Notes: generated by a model not told the origin, from the sequence alone. DNA of 64,000 bases from Stromatinia cepivora (GCA_014898415.1 RCTD01000009.1:62001-126000); one strand, 5' to 3'; counted from the stretch's first letter, positions 46,206-58,146 are shown. Numbers and translations: made by a program.

Positions 46206-47172
46206 AATGATATCAGCAATGCCAACGGCTCTATCTCTTTTATATCAATCACTACACCTATACTAGAAGACAACGCGTGTTCTTCAGTACCTCCTCATCT
46301 GACCTGCATTGTGATAAACCAGCATGCTCGACATGTTCTGATTATGCACCAATTCAAAGGATGAGGTCTGCTTTCTTTGCCCTATCATATGCACTCCACA
46401 CAGTTGGCAGGCATAATAAGATACGCTAGGATTGGGTCCTAGCCTCCTACCTACCTAGTCTTTGGACTGATACCGGGATCGAATAGATCGAATCGGCATT
46501 AATTGTGAATACTTGATTAATTTTTACAGTAGTATTTGCATTTTTGAATGCTATAATCCAAAGAGTAATAGATTATGTTCGAATGGTAAAGAAGTGCTTG
46601 ATTTAGTGGGTATCAATCCAAGATGCAGATTGGAGGACGTTCCTCACTCGCTACTTGCGTAGTATCTAAAGATCTAGCACAAAACTGGAAATACAGCATA
46701 GATTAATAGACGGAGGGATTAATGTAGAGGCAAAAGGAGATAGGAGATAACATGGATATTGGCATTAAGTCGAAAAAATGAGGAATACATCTGTCTACAT
46801 AGAACTTGCGGATGTCACATAACTATTGAGACTCGGATGATCCAACGAGAAGGCCGTTTGATGTTGTATCGAGGCCAAAAAACCTTCCACTTACCATCTT
46901 ACTATGCATCGGTATTGCAGCAGACCAAAGCCTGTAGCCAGTTTTGTTTTCGGGTGCAACACCGCGCGCAATAGCATAGGCAATGTTGAGAGTCGTTGAC
47001 TTTCGCCTTCAAAGTGGCGGTCCTCTTATCGTTGGCCTTCTTCATCCTGTTATATGCTGTATGCGGGACATGGAACACAAGATAATGAAATACAAACTTC
47101 AAGGTTGAGGGGGCATACCTGTACATGTTTTCTATCTATCTCTCAACCCACTTTCTTTAGAAAATCACTTCG
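46206..47172. other. Intergenic, about 1 kb
   Basis: No clear gene. The first part may hold the lost N-terminal half of the SAT4-like gene in unreadable form; the last part is the presumed promoter of the P450 remnant. Confidence 0.45.
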
Positions 47173-48610
47173 ATGATTTTCCAGCAATTCAGCACAATTG
47201 GGCTCACAGCTGCCGTCATTTTAACTGCAATCTGCTATGTCACGGCCCTATCCGTCTATCGTCTGTTTTTGCACCCCTTGGTTAAGTTCCCGGGTCCTAA
47301 GCTCGCTGTTCTCACAAAATGGTACGAATTTTACTTCGATCTGATGAAGGCCATGCTGGCCAATTTGCCTGGTAGATACAAAGAATGCATCGGCTAATGG
47401 TAAGTTAAATAGTCCGGACTGCAATCCAACAATAAGAAACTTTTGGATTCCTGAATTTATTTGGTATATTCAAATCAATTGAAATGTTTAATTATATTTA
47501 AATATTTGAAACATTGAATTATGTTCAAATACTCAAAGAATTTCGATCATTGAAAGTTTAAATCAAGGCTGCCAGTCCGGACTATTGGGCACCCTGCTTA
47601 AAATCATATCAATGTCGTCTTTGATGGAAGCTAATTGATCAGGATCCATCGTTAGGATAAATCCCGAGGAGGCCCAGGTACAAGATCCTGACTGGTATGA
47701 CACTCTATATGCCAGTAATCCTACCAAGAGAGACAAATATCCGCCAGCTGCAAATATTGCTGGCGTACCATTAGGCAGTGAGTACTTGTCGAAATAATTG
47801 GTCCAAGGTTTTATCTCACCACGCGACGCAGCGTTTGGCACAGTTGAGCACGATATCCATCGAAAACGTCGCGCAGCCAACAGTCAACTTCAGTCTACAC
47901 GTGCGGTCTATGATGCTCAGCCTCTTATAGTGGACCAAGTGCGAATCCTCTCGGACCAATTTGAAAGGTATTTCAGCATGAAAAAAATAATAGACCTCCG
48001 CGTTACGTTGTTGGCCTTCACCACAGATACCATCACAAGATATGCGCTCGGGGAGAAGTTCTAATCTTCAGGAAAATGAGAAACTTGCAGTCGACTGGAA
48101 CGCAACAATAAGGGCTGTTGATAGAGTAACACTGCTGATGAAGCAGTTTCCCTGGATGATGACCGCAGCTCTTTACATCCCCATCACTATCCTCCGGCTC
48201 TTCATGCCTGAACTATCAAAACTAGTGCAGTATCATGCTGTGAGTAAACAGCCTTTTAATGGAGCAATTCACCAATCCGAGCTAACACCGTCGCTCCTCA
48301 TTACAGGACACGCAATCTTTTGCCGACCGGTTTATATCCCAGCAGCAGATGGACCAAAAAGAGCCGAAGAGTCGGGAGAATCCTTCTAACATGACTCTAC
48401 TTCAATGCATATCACAAAACAATTTGCCTGCTCACGAAAAAGAGGCAAAGCGACTTGCCCACGAAGCGATCGTGGTGATATCAGCAGCAGCCGAAACCAC
48501 ATCTCGTACTCTCAGTATCGCCATGTTTTACATACTATCACATCCTCAGGTTTTGAGACGCCTACAGGATGAGATAAAATTAGCAATGCCTGATACCTTA
48601 CTATCATATG
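47173..48610 (+). pseudogene. Cytochrome P450 remnant lacking the heme-binding end
   Basis: The N-terminal anchor [20 protein letters not shown] is followed by [20 protein letters not shown], the P450 proline hinge. Further pieces are SIVRINPEEAQVQDPDWYDT (47650-47700), AFGTVEHDIHRKRRAANSQL, the helix region NEKLAVDWNATIRAVDRVTL, and AAETTSRTLSIAMFYILSHP (I-helix end, the usual [AG]Gx[DE]TT region being AAETT here). The K-helix ExxR and the Cys heme loop are absent after about 48610. Lesions seen: a stop and frame change near 47370-47400, a TAA within LGSEYLSK-stop-LVQG (near 47790), and a one-base shift near 48060. Donor/acceptor remains of introns are visible at 48240-48306. Substrate and CYP family cannot be assigned. 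Confidence 0.85.
47410..47584. mobile_element. 171-base TA-flanked MITE inside the P450 remnant
   Basis: Element 47412..47582 begins GTCCGGACTGCAATCC and ends with the near-exact inverted complement, GGCTGCCAGTCCGGAC. The flanks are TA on both sides (47410-47411 and 47583-47584). Its interior is AT-rich with no open frame. TA target duplication and short TIRs fit a Tc1/mariner-derived MITE. The terminal GTCCGGAC is itself a palindrome. It interrupts the segment between two P450 exons, starting just behind a GTAAGT donor, so it may have entered an intron. Confidence 0.75.
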
Positions 48611-49106
48611 CATATTATACAAGTGAGATGTTACCCATGAAGGTTGCACCAAGAAACATGATTTGCCAATGATGATGTCGCAAATATTGGAGGGGATTAT
48701 TTTAATCTATACCATTGCACCGGAAAAGCAGCAAGTCCTGGTAATCGGAGAGGTAAAATTGCGGGGTAAAGTCTATGCCACTTAGCCACTTTTGACCGCC
48801 CATGAAAATAACCTCATCAGCTTACCTACCTAGTACTCCTGGTAGGTACATTAATATGCTCGTCATTCAGCTCGCCTCATCTGAAACTCAAATCAAATCT
48901 TCATCAAGCTTCTTCATTTCCTCATTTACTTTGATCAATTCCATCTATCAACTTTAGTTTTCAGGTTGTATCAAACAAACCAATTCATTATATTGCTACT
49001 TCTATAGAATGCTCAGAACTACAATCACCATTGACATTTGATGAACAAGACGAGAAAGAGACTCAAGATAACCCTCTTTGTCCTTTGACTTTATGAACAA
49101 AAGAAA
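48611..49106. other. Intergenic, 0.5 kb
   Basis: No sign of the missing P450 C-terminus. The final 300 bases are CT-rich and probably promoter of the RING-finger gene. Confidence 0.45.
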
Positions 49107-50614
49107 ATGGAGTTCATACTTCGATGTAATGCATTGAAATGTCGGAAAGAATTGAACGATCATGCAGTGGTTACTACTTGCAGGTTCGTGTATCTTCGAA
49201 TTCCTGTTTCATCTGCGCTTCCATTCGGCCTTTCCATTACTTATTTTCAATAGTCATGTCTTTTGTATTGAGTGTTCAAATCAATCCCAGCTTTCTACTA
49301 ATACACGGGATAATCGACGATCAACATGTCCTGCATGCGATATGCATCTACCAAATCCTGATGATGTCGTTGTCGCGAATTTAAACCCGAGCGAGGACTA
49401 CAAGACGAGTGTGTTGAGTGGGCTTACTCCGGGTGTCATAATGGAGTGTGCAGGCCGAGCGTTGAGTTTCTGGGCATATCAAACGACCCAAGAGATGTTC
49501 GTGTACGCAGCCTGCCACAAAAAGCTTTGCTGATCATCTTGAAGTGTTTACCAAGAATACCTGGCCAAAACTTTGACAGACAAGTACTCGACACTGAATT
49601 CCCAGATGGATAAAATTATACATGATGCAAACAGCGAGATATCCAGTCTTCGCAACAAAATTATTGGTAAGTTTATATATGATACTTTGCATGGTTAACA
49701 AAACGCTAATCAATGGGTTCAGGTATGAGTACGGATCAGGATGCTTTGAGACGAAAGAATGAAGAGCTCAATCACCATCTCAGAGAGAAGAATAAGAAAT
49801 TACTTCAAACCCAGGAACTTTACGATAAGATGAAGCGTAGGGGATTGCTGGATCAAGTACAGACCGCTGCTTCGAACGCAGTTGATGACACCATACAAGC
49901 GACCGTAACGGGTAATCGCTTTGCTGACCATACAGACACCGATAACAGCAGACCGCAGCAACAACAACCATTTTACGCAAATCAACAGGCCGGTGGGATG
50001 CATCAGGGTGGCGGTTTTCACAATTTAACCATGCCGCCGCCCCCGCTCCAAAGACGAAGACACAGTAGCGAGTGGGATGCTATTGCTGGTCAAGGACTCG
50101 GTCAAGAATCTCAGCGACGTAAGAGGAAAATTTGTCGCTGCCGGACTATAATAAAAATTTGCTTACAAAAATAACAGAAAACCAAGTTCAAGCTACTCCT
50201 TCCTCCCATCGACAGCCTTTGACATCTGGCAACTTTCCTCCTGCAAGCATTGGCATGAACCATCTACAACAACATATGGCTGGAACACCTTTATCTTTAC
50301 CTCAAGGTCGAGTTACTGTCACTCCTCGTCGGACTCCACTAGCTGGTCTTAATGTGAACGTTGGACAAACTTCTGGCTTCGCGGGTTACGGCATGCGGGC
50401 TGGTCTAAAAGTCGGGAATCCGGTATCATCTGTAGCGTCTGAATTTTCCAGACCAAATGTTCGATCAGGTATGACTAAGTTATCTTGCTTACTTTTCATA
50501 TATCCTGCTAATCTTCCCATAGTAGCGCAGAGACCTGGCTCTAACCTTGCCTTCAGTCGTGACTCAGGACTCGGCACGCCATCGATTTCTCGGCGTGAAA
50601 GCAACTACTACTGA
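49107..50614 (+). CDS. RING-finger protein of HEI10/CCNB1IP1 type (putative E3 ligase)
   Basis: Six exons, 49107..49183, 49254..49496, 49545..49666, 49723..50118, 50178..50468 and 50523..50614, give 406 residues. The N-terminal RING begins LRCNALKCRKEL and continues ACTTCSHVFCIEC-like and STCPACDMHL, with ligands C-x4-C, C-x-H-x2-C-x2-C and C-x2-C. The next part (ANLNPSEDYKTSVLSGLTPG) and a long coiled coil (about residues 100-190, KYSTLNSQMDKIIHDANSEI) match the HEI10/Zip3-like layout, whose members control meiotic crossovers or act in cyclin turnover. The C-terminal part is Gln/Pro-rich and disordered, ending SRRESNYY. The last intron (50469..50522) is 54 bases with no stop in frame, so retention would add 18 residues. 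Role is by family inference only. Confidence 0.87.
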
Positions 50615-51136
50615 TGTGGTTGCCTAATTTTGATATAAATATTTGCTATTCGAACTAATTTTGCGTCACTAATCAGATCAGTTTCAAATGCTATTTTATA
50701 CAACTGCGCTATCAAGTTTACATTCAACTGGGATATAAATTTCTTGACATTATAAATTCAAATTGATGAGCTCTTTTTCTTAGTTCCCAGTGCACAACAA
50801 TCCTTTTGTCCTTTGTCAAGTCTTGAACTGATTTTTCTTTGTTTGCCCTGTTGATCAAACCTTGTTTTTTCGGTAGTAAAAATATTGGTAAGCTTATTTC
50901 TCAGAACAGTGGTAGGACAAGTCGAAACATTCGATGATATAAAATCTCGCCCCCAACAATTTCTTGTTAAATCATCCTAGGGTCTATTCCAATGATAACT
51001 ACACGAATAATCGCAAACAACCCGTCCTAGTAGTAAGTAGCAACTTCAGTTTCTGGACATTTATGATCAACCGCTTCTCCAAAGAAAAGCCGTGACGAGT
51101 ACCTCACTTAAACATCAGGTAGGTCAGACTAACATC
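50615..51136. other. Intergenic, 0.5 kb
   Basis: No gene seen; probably 3' UTR of the RING gene and promoter of the coiled-coil gene. Confidence 0.5.
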
Positions 51137-52930
51137 ATGAACGCATCACCACATTACCCAAGATCGATCAGACGCATGGAGGGAACACCGAGTCTTAGAA
51201 TCGATACCTCCATGGCCCAAACTTCGTCGCAGGCGACAAGCAGCTCAGCATCAGAATATCAAAATCCCACATCAGAATCCCCACACACTCCGATCGAAGT
51301 CGATTTTGGAGGAGTCAGAAAGACGTGGCCAACATCAGCAACTGAGAACCGCTTCCGAAATTCCCTCATGTTTCAAAATCCTCCACGTACAGGACGAATG
51401 ATTGTGATGAAGAGAAATATCATTCGAAAGATTCCCAGTCCAATCAGAACTGCCCTGATGGCTCTTCGAGGGAGATCACCAACCAAGATCAGACAAATAG
51501 TCTCTGAGCCTTTCGACGTTGTGAAAATCGTTGACGGGCAACCGCAGCCCATGGATCGATATTATGAGTTGACTGAGATGGCTCCCAGAGAGCCCTGCAT
51601 TCCACTCAGCTCACACCCTGTCCACATCAGTGAGCTTGAGGCCATGAGTGAACGCTCCTTCTCCATGATGTCTCCAATGCCAGGACCACGATCCGATTTA
51701 TGTTTTCAAAAGAGCTCGCCCCCGTGCCTCACCATCATGATTCCTGAATTGTCTGCCACCACTGTGGACGGCGAGACAGTTGACCCTTCCATGCAACCGC
51801 ACCGTCCAGTCAGAGCATCACCCACTTTGACCGAAGTTCGCGCTTGGAAAATACATTCCGACAATGCACGCAAGGCCTGCATCAAGCTCGGTCAAGTGAT
51901 TGAGCAAGTCGAAGTCAAGAATCAAAGACTTGAAGACGAAAATCGACAACTCGAAGATAAAAATCGACAACTCGAAGATAAAAATCGACAACTTGAGGAA
52001 GAGTTGCAAGAAATCCGCGCGACCCGTGCGGCCCCAAGCCAGCACAAGGCCTTTGCAGATCACTTCAGGATGTTGTTCGAGAGAGAGTTGAAAAAAGTGG
52101 AGTTGCTTGAGAAAGAACTCGAAGCCGCACTTGCGCACGCAACTGAAAAGACGCAGAAGGTGGAGAAGCTTCAGAAACAGGTCGAACTCGCATTGGAACT
52201 CGCAGATGCATCTGCAGCCTATGCCGAAGCCTTGAAGCTCAACAATACGAAGCGATCATCATCCCAAAAATCATCCGAATCGACGGAAAGCTGGAGCCAT
52301 TCGGACGAAGCAAAGTTTTTCGCAGTGGAAGTTCCCACCCCATCTCGTCCACCGTCTCCAACTGTGTCAATGATTCCTTCACTCAACTCATCGATTTCCA
52401 CATCCGAGTCTGATGATGACGACCGTAAAGGCTGGATGACGGCGACGCAAATTTTGGGTGGCTCTGCATCGGATGATGATTCTGATCTTCGTCCCATTGA
52501 ACCCATCGAACTCCCAACCATCCTCGATTCTCCAACTGATCTTCCAACATTTCCCAACTCCCCAACCGAACAAACACCCGCACTCATTCCTATCATTGCT
52601 CTTTCTCACCCGACCTCTACCCCCCGCACAACTTCCCCCACCACTCTGAACTGCATCAGCTTCAATCACAACATCACCTCTTGCATTGGACGTCATCCAG
52701 CCGTCTTCCGCATCCCCATCTCTTCAACTCCAGATACACCAGCCTTCTCGGCGAGCGTGGGCTGGTGTCCGACATTGGATATGTGGGAGTGGTGCAGTGT
52801 TCCAGAAGTGACGTTGACGGATTTTGTGGCCGAGGAAAAGAAGAAGAGGAGAAGTTCGGGGAGAGTTTTTCAGGGCAGTGAGTTGATGAGCTTCAGGCTT
52901 TCGGCTGGGAGTGCCTCTGGAAATGTTTGA
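51137..52930 (+). CDS. Coiled-coil protein of unknown function
   Basis: Single-exon frame of 597 residues from the ATG at 51137; a GTG-initiated extension upstream is not considered real. I do not recognise the family. The first third is Ser/Pro/Thr-rich and likely disordered. A long coiled coil spans about residues 245-375 (KNQRLEDENRQLEDKNRQLE, then ELKKVELLEKELEAALAHAT and KVEKLQKQVELALELADASA). It contains three copies of a RQLEDKN heptad, with matching DNA repeats at 51924-51990. The C-terminal third is again Ser/Pro-rich with acidic patches and contains VGWCPTLDMWEWCSVPEVTL. No signal peptide or membrane segment is evident. Good codon regularity over 1.8 kb supports a real gene. Possibly a cytoskeletal or scaffold protein (guess). 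Confidence 0.77.
   Translation: MNASPHYPRSIRRMEGTPSLRIDTSMAQTSSQATSSSASEYQNPTSESPHTPIEVDFGGVRKTWPTSATENRFRNSLMFQNPPRTGRMIVMKRNIIRKIPSPIRTALMALRGRSPTKIRQIVSEPFDVVKIVDGQPQPMDRYYELTEMAPREPCIPLSSHPVHISELEAMSERSFSMMSPMPGPRSDLCFQKSSPPCLTIMIPELSATTVDGETVDPSMQPHRPVRASPTLTEVRAWKIHSDNARKACIKLGQVIEQVEVKNQRLEDENRQLEDKNRQLEDKNRQLEEELQEIRATRAAPSQHKAFADHFRMLFERELKKVELLEKELEAALAHATEKTQKVEKLQKQVELALELADASAAYAEALKLNNTKRSSSQKSSESTESWSHSDEAKFFAVEVPTPSRPPSPTVSMIPSLNSSISTSESDDDDRKGWMTATQILGGSASDDDSDLRPIEPIELPTILDSPTDLPTFPNSPTEQTPALIPIIALSHPTSTPRTTSPTTLNCISFNHNITSCIGRHPAVFRIPISSTPDTPAFSASVGWCPTLDMWEWCSVPEVTLTDFVAEEKKKRRSSGRVFQGSELMSFRLSAGSASGNV
51924..51990 (+). repeat. 21-base coding tandem repeat (heptad RQLEDKN)
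   Basis: Two near-exact units and flanking variants of aatcgacaactcgaagataaa encode consecutive heptads of the coiled coil. One unit equals one heptad, so expansion or contraction preserves the coiled-coil register. Confidence 0.9.
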
Positions 52931-55900
52931 GGTGGGATGAAAAGAGGAGGAATAGAGAATGGAGTTTGCAAAGGTGAGTTTGGTAAGTGGATAAGGAAGG
53001 ATTTGAAAAGGTAGGGAAAAAGGAAAGGTGAGAAAGGTATATAAATCGGGTACAAAGGTAACGAAATATGCTTTATGACTTTTTTCATGATGAATGCTAT
53101 CATTGACTTATGCTATCGATGAACAAACAGAGAATCTCCTTTACTTTTTCTTAATAGATCCGCTGGTCGGATATTAAAAATGAGATTGATCCAAGGGTTG
53201 GATACTTATTATTGATCAAACAAAGTTATTCCTTGTAATGCAAAAATATAAAAATATACAATGGGCTGTATTCATGATTGATTGATTGATAATGTGGTGA
53301 GTGACGGATAATAAGTAAAGGATATGTGAGAGAAAAATGGGTTGTGAATGCTTTGAGCCGAGTGATGTGAATTTGAGAGGGTACGAGCAAGATATGGATA
53401 GATGAGGGGATAAGTAGATAAGTATTTGCTTGGTATCTAAGCGAGTGGGTTCTGGTTCTGGTGGTGGTGGTTGGGTTATATACAAGAATTACATACTTTA
53501 TGATTTGAAGGTTCTATCTATATGATAAATGATGACTGACTTTATTTGATTTCATCTGAGCACTGCGCTATTATGAATATAGAATGCAGTTTTAGGGGAA
53601 TAGATGGATCTGGTATGATAAGATCTTGGATATAGTAGCACAGCGATGAATATCACAGTATCAAAATCTATATTAATAATTATTTACATCATCCGAAACT
53701 TCAAATACCCTTGATACGGAATTATTCTCTCTAGTCATCAAGTTTATGTATCATCAAGGTTATGTAATCTACATAATACATACTAGAGTATATATAATAT
53801 CATACCTAAAACATCTCACAACGGAGTAAAATTCTAAGATTACAATGTAGACACTGCTCCCAACTCATCCCTCGATTTCGATGTGGTGATACAGCACGCG
53901 TGGGATTGAATTGGGGAGGGGTGATGGAGTTTGGGTATATGTGCTTTGATGGGTTGATGGGAGAAGAAATTTGAAAACTTTTTTGGTGTTACAGGTAGAG
54001 TGGAAGGCGTCTACTATCTATCAATCTATCTATCTACGATTTGTGTATATAGCACCCCGAGTCCCCCGCACCCCTCTCGCCATCACTTTCTCTGCTTTTT
54101 ATTGCGTTTCAGCAGGTTATCTAGTTGAGTTCTTTTTGATGTGGTAAATTTTTGAGGATTGCTTGCGGGTTCCCCATATTGCATGCGGCTTCTGGTGGAA
54201 AAATTGTGCAAATTGAGTTTCATAGGCGAGACTTCGTTGTTCGCGTTTCCCTCTCAAAGAAGAGTGCTTCTGTTTCTTCACCTTCTTTGATAAGAAGTGA
54301 TAAAGAACAAGGATGGGTAAAGAAAATTTGATACCCGGGGACATTCCGGTTGTGTACAATCAAGACTGCGGGCTCGTTTATGTGATGGATGGTAAGTTAC
54401 GAAGAGTTCATTGTTCCGAATAAAAGTGGAGATTGTCGTCGAGAGAAGATGTGAACAAAATTGCGCGATCAAGCAGGTTGCTGTCGCGATGAACAGACCT
54501 GTATGCAACGCCAAGGAAATTAGGGAATATGCTGTGAGATTCGTTGTTTGCCTACATGCCAGACTTGCATGTGGTGGTGGAATGAAAAAAACGGTATACT
54601 TCCTTGTGCATTATCTTGTACGCCAAAAAGCAATATATTATCATGTGAATATTGCAATCTTTCTATACACCGCAGGAAACATATGGTGGTACGTACGTAT
54701 CCAATGCGTACGCCTTTAGAACGCATGTACCCGTACTCTGTGGCAGTTTGAGTTTGAAGAATCTTACGAGGAAATCCGTCAAATGCAACCAGCCATTACA
54801 AAATTCAAGTACTCCATGGGGGAAACACGCGAGTGGAAAGAAGAAGGTTGCTCGTATCTCGGTCTAGTCCGATGTAGCACAAGTTGAACATGAATATCCC
54901 GAGTTCAAAGATGTATGATATGATGTCAGTGCCGAACACAATTATGTTGAATGGGTGCTAGCTTATGTCGTAGTAAGAAGAAAATCTCTAAACAACACTT
55001 ATCTCAAAGAATTCAAACCTCATCGACGCTTGCCATTAATTGCTTAATTTCAACCAATGAAGGGATCTAAATTTTTCCGGATTCTTCTGCACTGTAAGGA
55101 AACTTACTTCGATACCTTCTGAGCCCGCTTCTCAATTGTGCCTATCTGTCACTGCATATCTGTCACTAGTCAGATTGCTTGGAACCAATCATTAGTGAGC
55201 CGTACAGTAAGAATTGTTAGGAAAACTTTGGGAGGCTCAAGGAAACTATGCTCGAGCTACCAGCATTAAAATCTATTGCATACACTGCATTCTATTCGAC
55301 AATCTTGATATAGCCGCGTGCCTATGATGGCAGCATGGTAGTAATTCATTCATGACTGATAATGAAGGAGTTCAAAATGATTCTGTAGATTGTACGTACG
55401 AGTGTTTGGGAGGACCGGAGTGACGAACTGCATGATGCAGACTTTGACGACAGACAAACAGAATGTTCATTACTTCTGCAATCACCCGCATCGCATGGGA
55501 AGATCCGGTAGATTCTGAATGAAATTCTATGTTTATAGTACGACTCAAGTGAAAATCTTATACAGAATATAGGAACGAGCTGCTGAGAATGGCAATGCTT
55601 CATTGGTGAGTTGTTGTTTATTACATAAGAAAAGTATTATCCTTAGTGGAAAATCATCACCAGCGCTAAGAATCCCATCTACCCCATTTCCCCCAACGTC
55701 CCCCAAATATTTGAAACGTCAAAAATCAAAGATTCTACATCAAGTACATGAAGGAGAGGATATTAGTCGTCAAATTCGAATATTCTCCGAAGAATGAGGC
55801 TTTTCTATTCAGCATCTTAGATTATGCTGTTGTTTCACTGACAGTCTGCAGTAATTTTAGTCATGATATACGGGTCAGAAAGTACCTTAGGGCTGATTAC

Positions 55901-56859
55901 TAGGACCAAACGACGTATCTTACTTCGAACTCATCGTCTCATCAATTTCCCTCTCATTTCTTAATCTTTCAAAACTCTAAAAATATATGTTGACATTAGA
56001 AAAAGATAGGATGGGAAAGTCTAATCTAAAGCCCGTTTATCGATTTGACATGGTGGCTATTTGCGAGTACAGCAGGTTTGAAACGCACTACATCCATCAT
56101 TTATACCCATTTACCTCTGAATAGACTTACACGGGGAACACCCGGGGAGTTGGCATCAAAACTGTACAGCAAAGCTAGCCTCACAGAGTTTGAGACTATA
56201 ACGATGCCAATTTTTGTTGCCCCTCGAGTTGCTTCTTCAAGGTGCATAGCCGATTTCCCCCTGAAAATCTTCAATGCATCAGCACTTACATACGACCATT
56301 TCCCATGCTCCTAGGTAAATCCCACTTTCAGGCATGTCAACGGTGCTTCTAAAAATGATTCTACGACCCCTGCGGGAAAGGCCAGACGGATCGCTCTTCC
56401 TATGGCCGCTCTAATTTCTTGTTCCTGTAGTGTCTGGTTGACTAACTTAATAGCCTCACATCTCTTCATGAATTTCAGTGGAGCTATCTGTGCAAGGGCG
56501 CTTTTCTCATATTTTTACACACAATTGAAGAATAAGATTCTTACATAGCCATATTGTCGGGCCTTTTCCCCTGAATATTACATGCCAGATATTCTAGTTG
56601 CCTCGAAATGATGCTTTTTTTTTATCTTTTCATACATCTTTGAAACGACTACCAGAGAAATCATGTATAAAGTTCCTGCGTTTCCCTTCTTTCTATTTCC
56701 TCTGCGCACTCGTTCACAGTACAATCTGTGGTGACAATTTTTTAGATCTCTATCTTCCGCCTTCGATTCAAACTACCAATCGCCTGCTTCACATCTTCCT
56801 CGAATCTGTGAGGAGCTTCATCACCAACTATCTCTCATCCGCATATCAGTTCTTCCATC
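52931..56859. other. Gene-poor region, 3.9 kb
   Basis: No intact gene supported. It has simple-sequence patches (gattgattgattgata near 53277, ctatctatc near 54011). A degraded minus-strand coding stretch lies at 56130-56520 (listed separately). Confidence 0.5.
56130..56520 (-). pseudogene. Unrecognised degraded coding stretch with one in-frame stop
   Basis: On the minus strand one frame stays open for about 130 codons except for a single TAG. It reads SALAQIAPLKFMKRCEAIKL, NQTLQEQEIRAAIGRAIRLA and FPAGVVESFLEAPLTCLKVG, then the stop near 56312, then EHGKWSYVSADALKIFRGKS and KIGIVIVSNSVRLALLYSFD. Amino-acid balance and alternating helical and strand-like segments look coding. The TAG could derive from TGG by a G-to-A change. 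I find no start codon, no clear splice set and no family match. It may be a fragment of a lost gene. Confidence 0.4.
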
Positions 56860-57576
56860 ATGTCATCTATATCATCTCACACGCACGCTCGGAAAGGATC
56901 TGCATCTAGGTATGTGGTGTCACAGTGACAGCATTATGTGGCTATCTTGCTGACTTTTAGAAGCACCGACAGCAAATCCGATCATCAATCTCACAGCCGC
57001 AGCGCCAGAATCCAAGCTAGAAGCTCTGTTGTAAGAAGAGAAGGATCTCGCTATCGCTCAACAGAACGTGGCTCGAGTCCTCATCCACAATCCCCCATCT
57101 CAGATCATCAACCACAGCAAGAAGGATCTTTTGCAAGCAATAGAGCTAGCTTCGGTGGCTCCAGTCATGAAGCTAGCTTTACATTAGAAAATGAGTCGAA
57201 TGAATTAGAGACTCAGAGTCACGAAACCTCTTCTCAATACTCTTATTCTAATTTGGACTACTTCTCCCATGGCTGCATGATGCTACCACACTACGACAAC
57301 CAACTCACGATCGAGGAAGACCCCGACGAACAGTATTATACCTACCAACCAGTTTTTCAGCAAGTAGCCACACCGTCAGCCACAGAAAATGGCATACAAG
57401 CACCCAACATCGAATTCCATGCATTGCAAACTTATTCTCCAACTACAGAAATGTGGACCCTGCAAGAATCTCGAGATGAAAGGATACGTCTTGGCCTACG
57501 AGGTGGTCAAGAAACCTCGTCAGTCATCTTTGATTACGATCAAAGAGTTGTGCCCGAGGCAGAAAATCCCAATTAA
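56860..57576 (+). CDS. Hypothetical Ser/Gln-rich protein, 221 residues
   Basis: Two exons, 56860..56909 and 56961..57576, with a 51-base intron (GTATGT...TTTTAG), read MSSISSHTHARKGSASRSTD and continue in frame to a stop at 57576. The longer single-frame start inside the intron is less likely. The protein is low-complexity and disordered: Ser/Arg-rich at first, then Glu/Gln and Tyr-rich (NLDYFSHGCMMLPHYDNQLT, EEDPDEQYYTYQPVFQQ). No domain, signal peptide or membrane segment is seen. I do not recognise it. The promoter-side CT-rich DNA and neat intron support a real gene, but it could be lineage-specific. Confidence 0.6.
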
Positions 57577-58146
57577 TTTTTGCGCCATTGATTGAGATGC
57601 CCCTCAAATTAAGGCTTATGCCAAGCACGCCAGCTCCAAATTCTCTTCAAAACTTTCGAATGCCAAAGCCTTATCAGAAGTTCACATTACTTTCGACTTC
57701 TTTACTTTCAATTCCGAGTTTGATGATTTCATGAAATTTAACGTTGTCATTGCCTTGTTTTTTATTTCTCTTTTTTTCTTTCGTCGCGCTGTGCCAGAAA
57801 AGGCTGGATTTAGACTCTCAAGGGAGCTGATGCCCACATCTTTTACGTATAAGGTCTTACGGCAGTGCGTCTTTCTTTGGTTGAGCAATTGCACCATCTC
57901 CAGCTGAAGAGAAATTCAATTTCTCCTCACTTCTTGACTGATGCATCATTCTTGTACATACATTAGCTAGTTTGTTCTATTGCTATATTTCCGCATATCA
58001 ATCAATCGATAGCACTGAGTCTCACTTAATTTTTCCATTCACCACATTTGTATAACCTCGGTATTTACCGTTTTTCGTTCATGGGAAAGAACTCTCCAAT
58101 CAAATTAAATGTGGTTGTGCTGTTTGGTTGACCCCACCATCAATCT

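Noticed and set aside
42660..48610. A complete biosynthetic gene cluster
   Set aside because: No polyketide, peptide or terpene synthase is present and the three candidate tailoring-type genes are broken.
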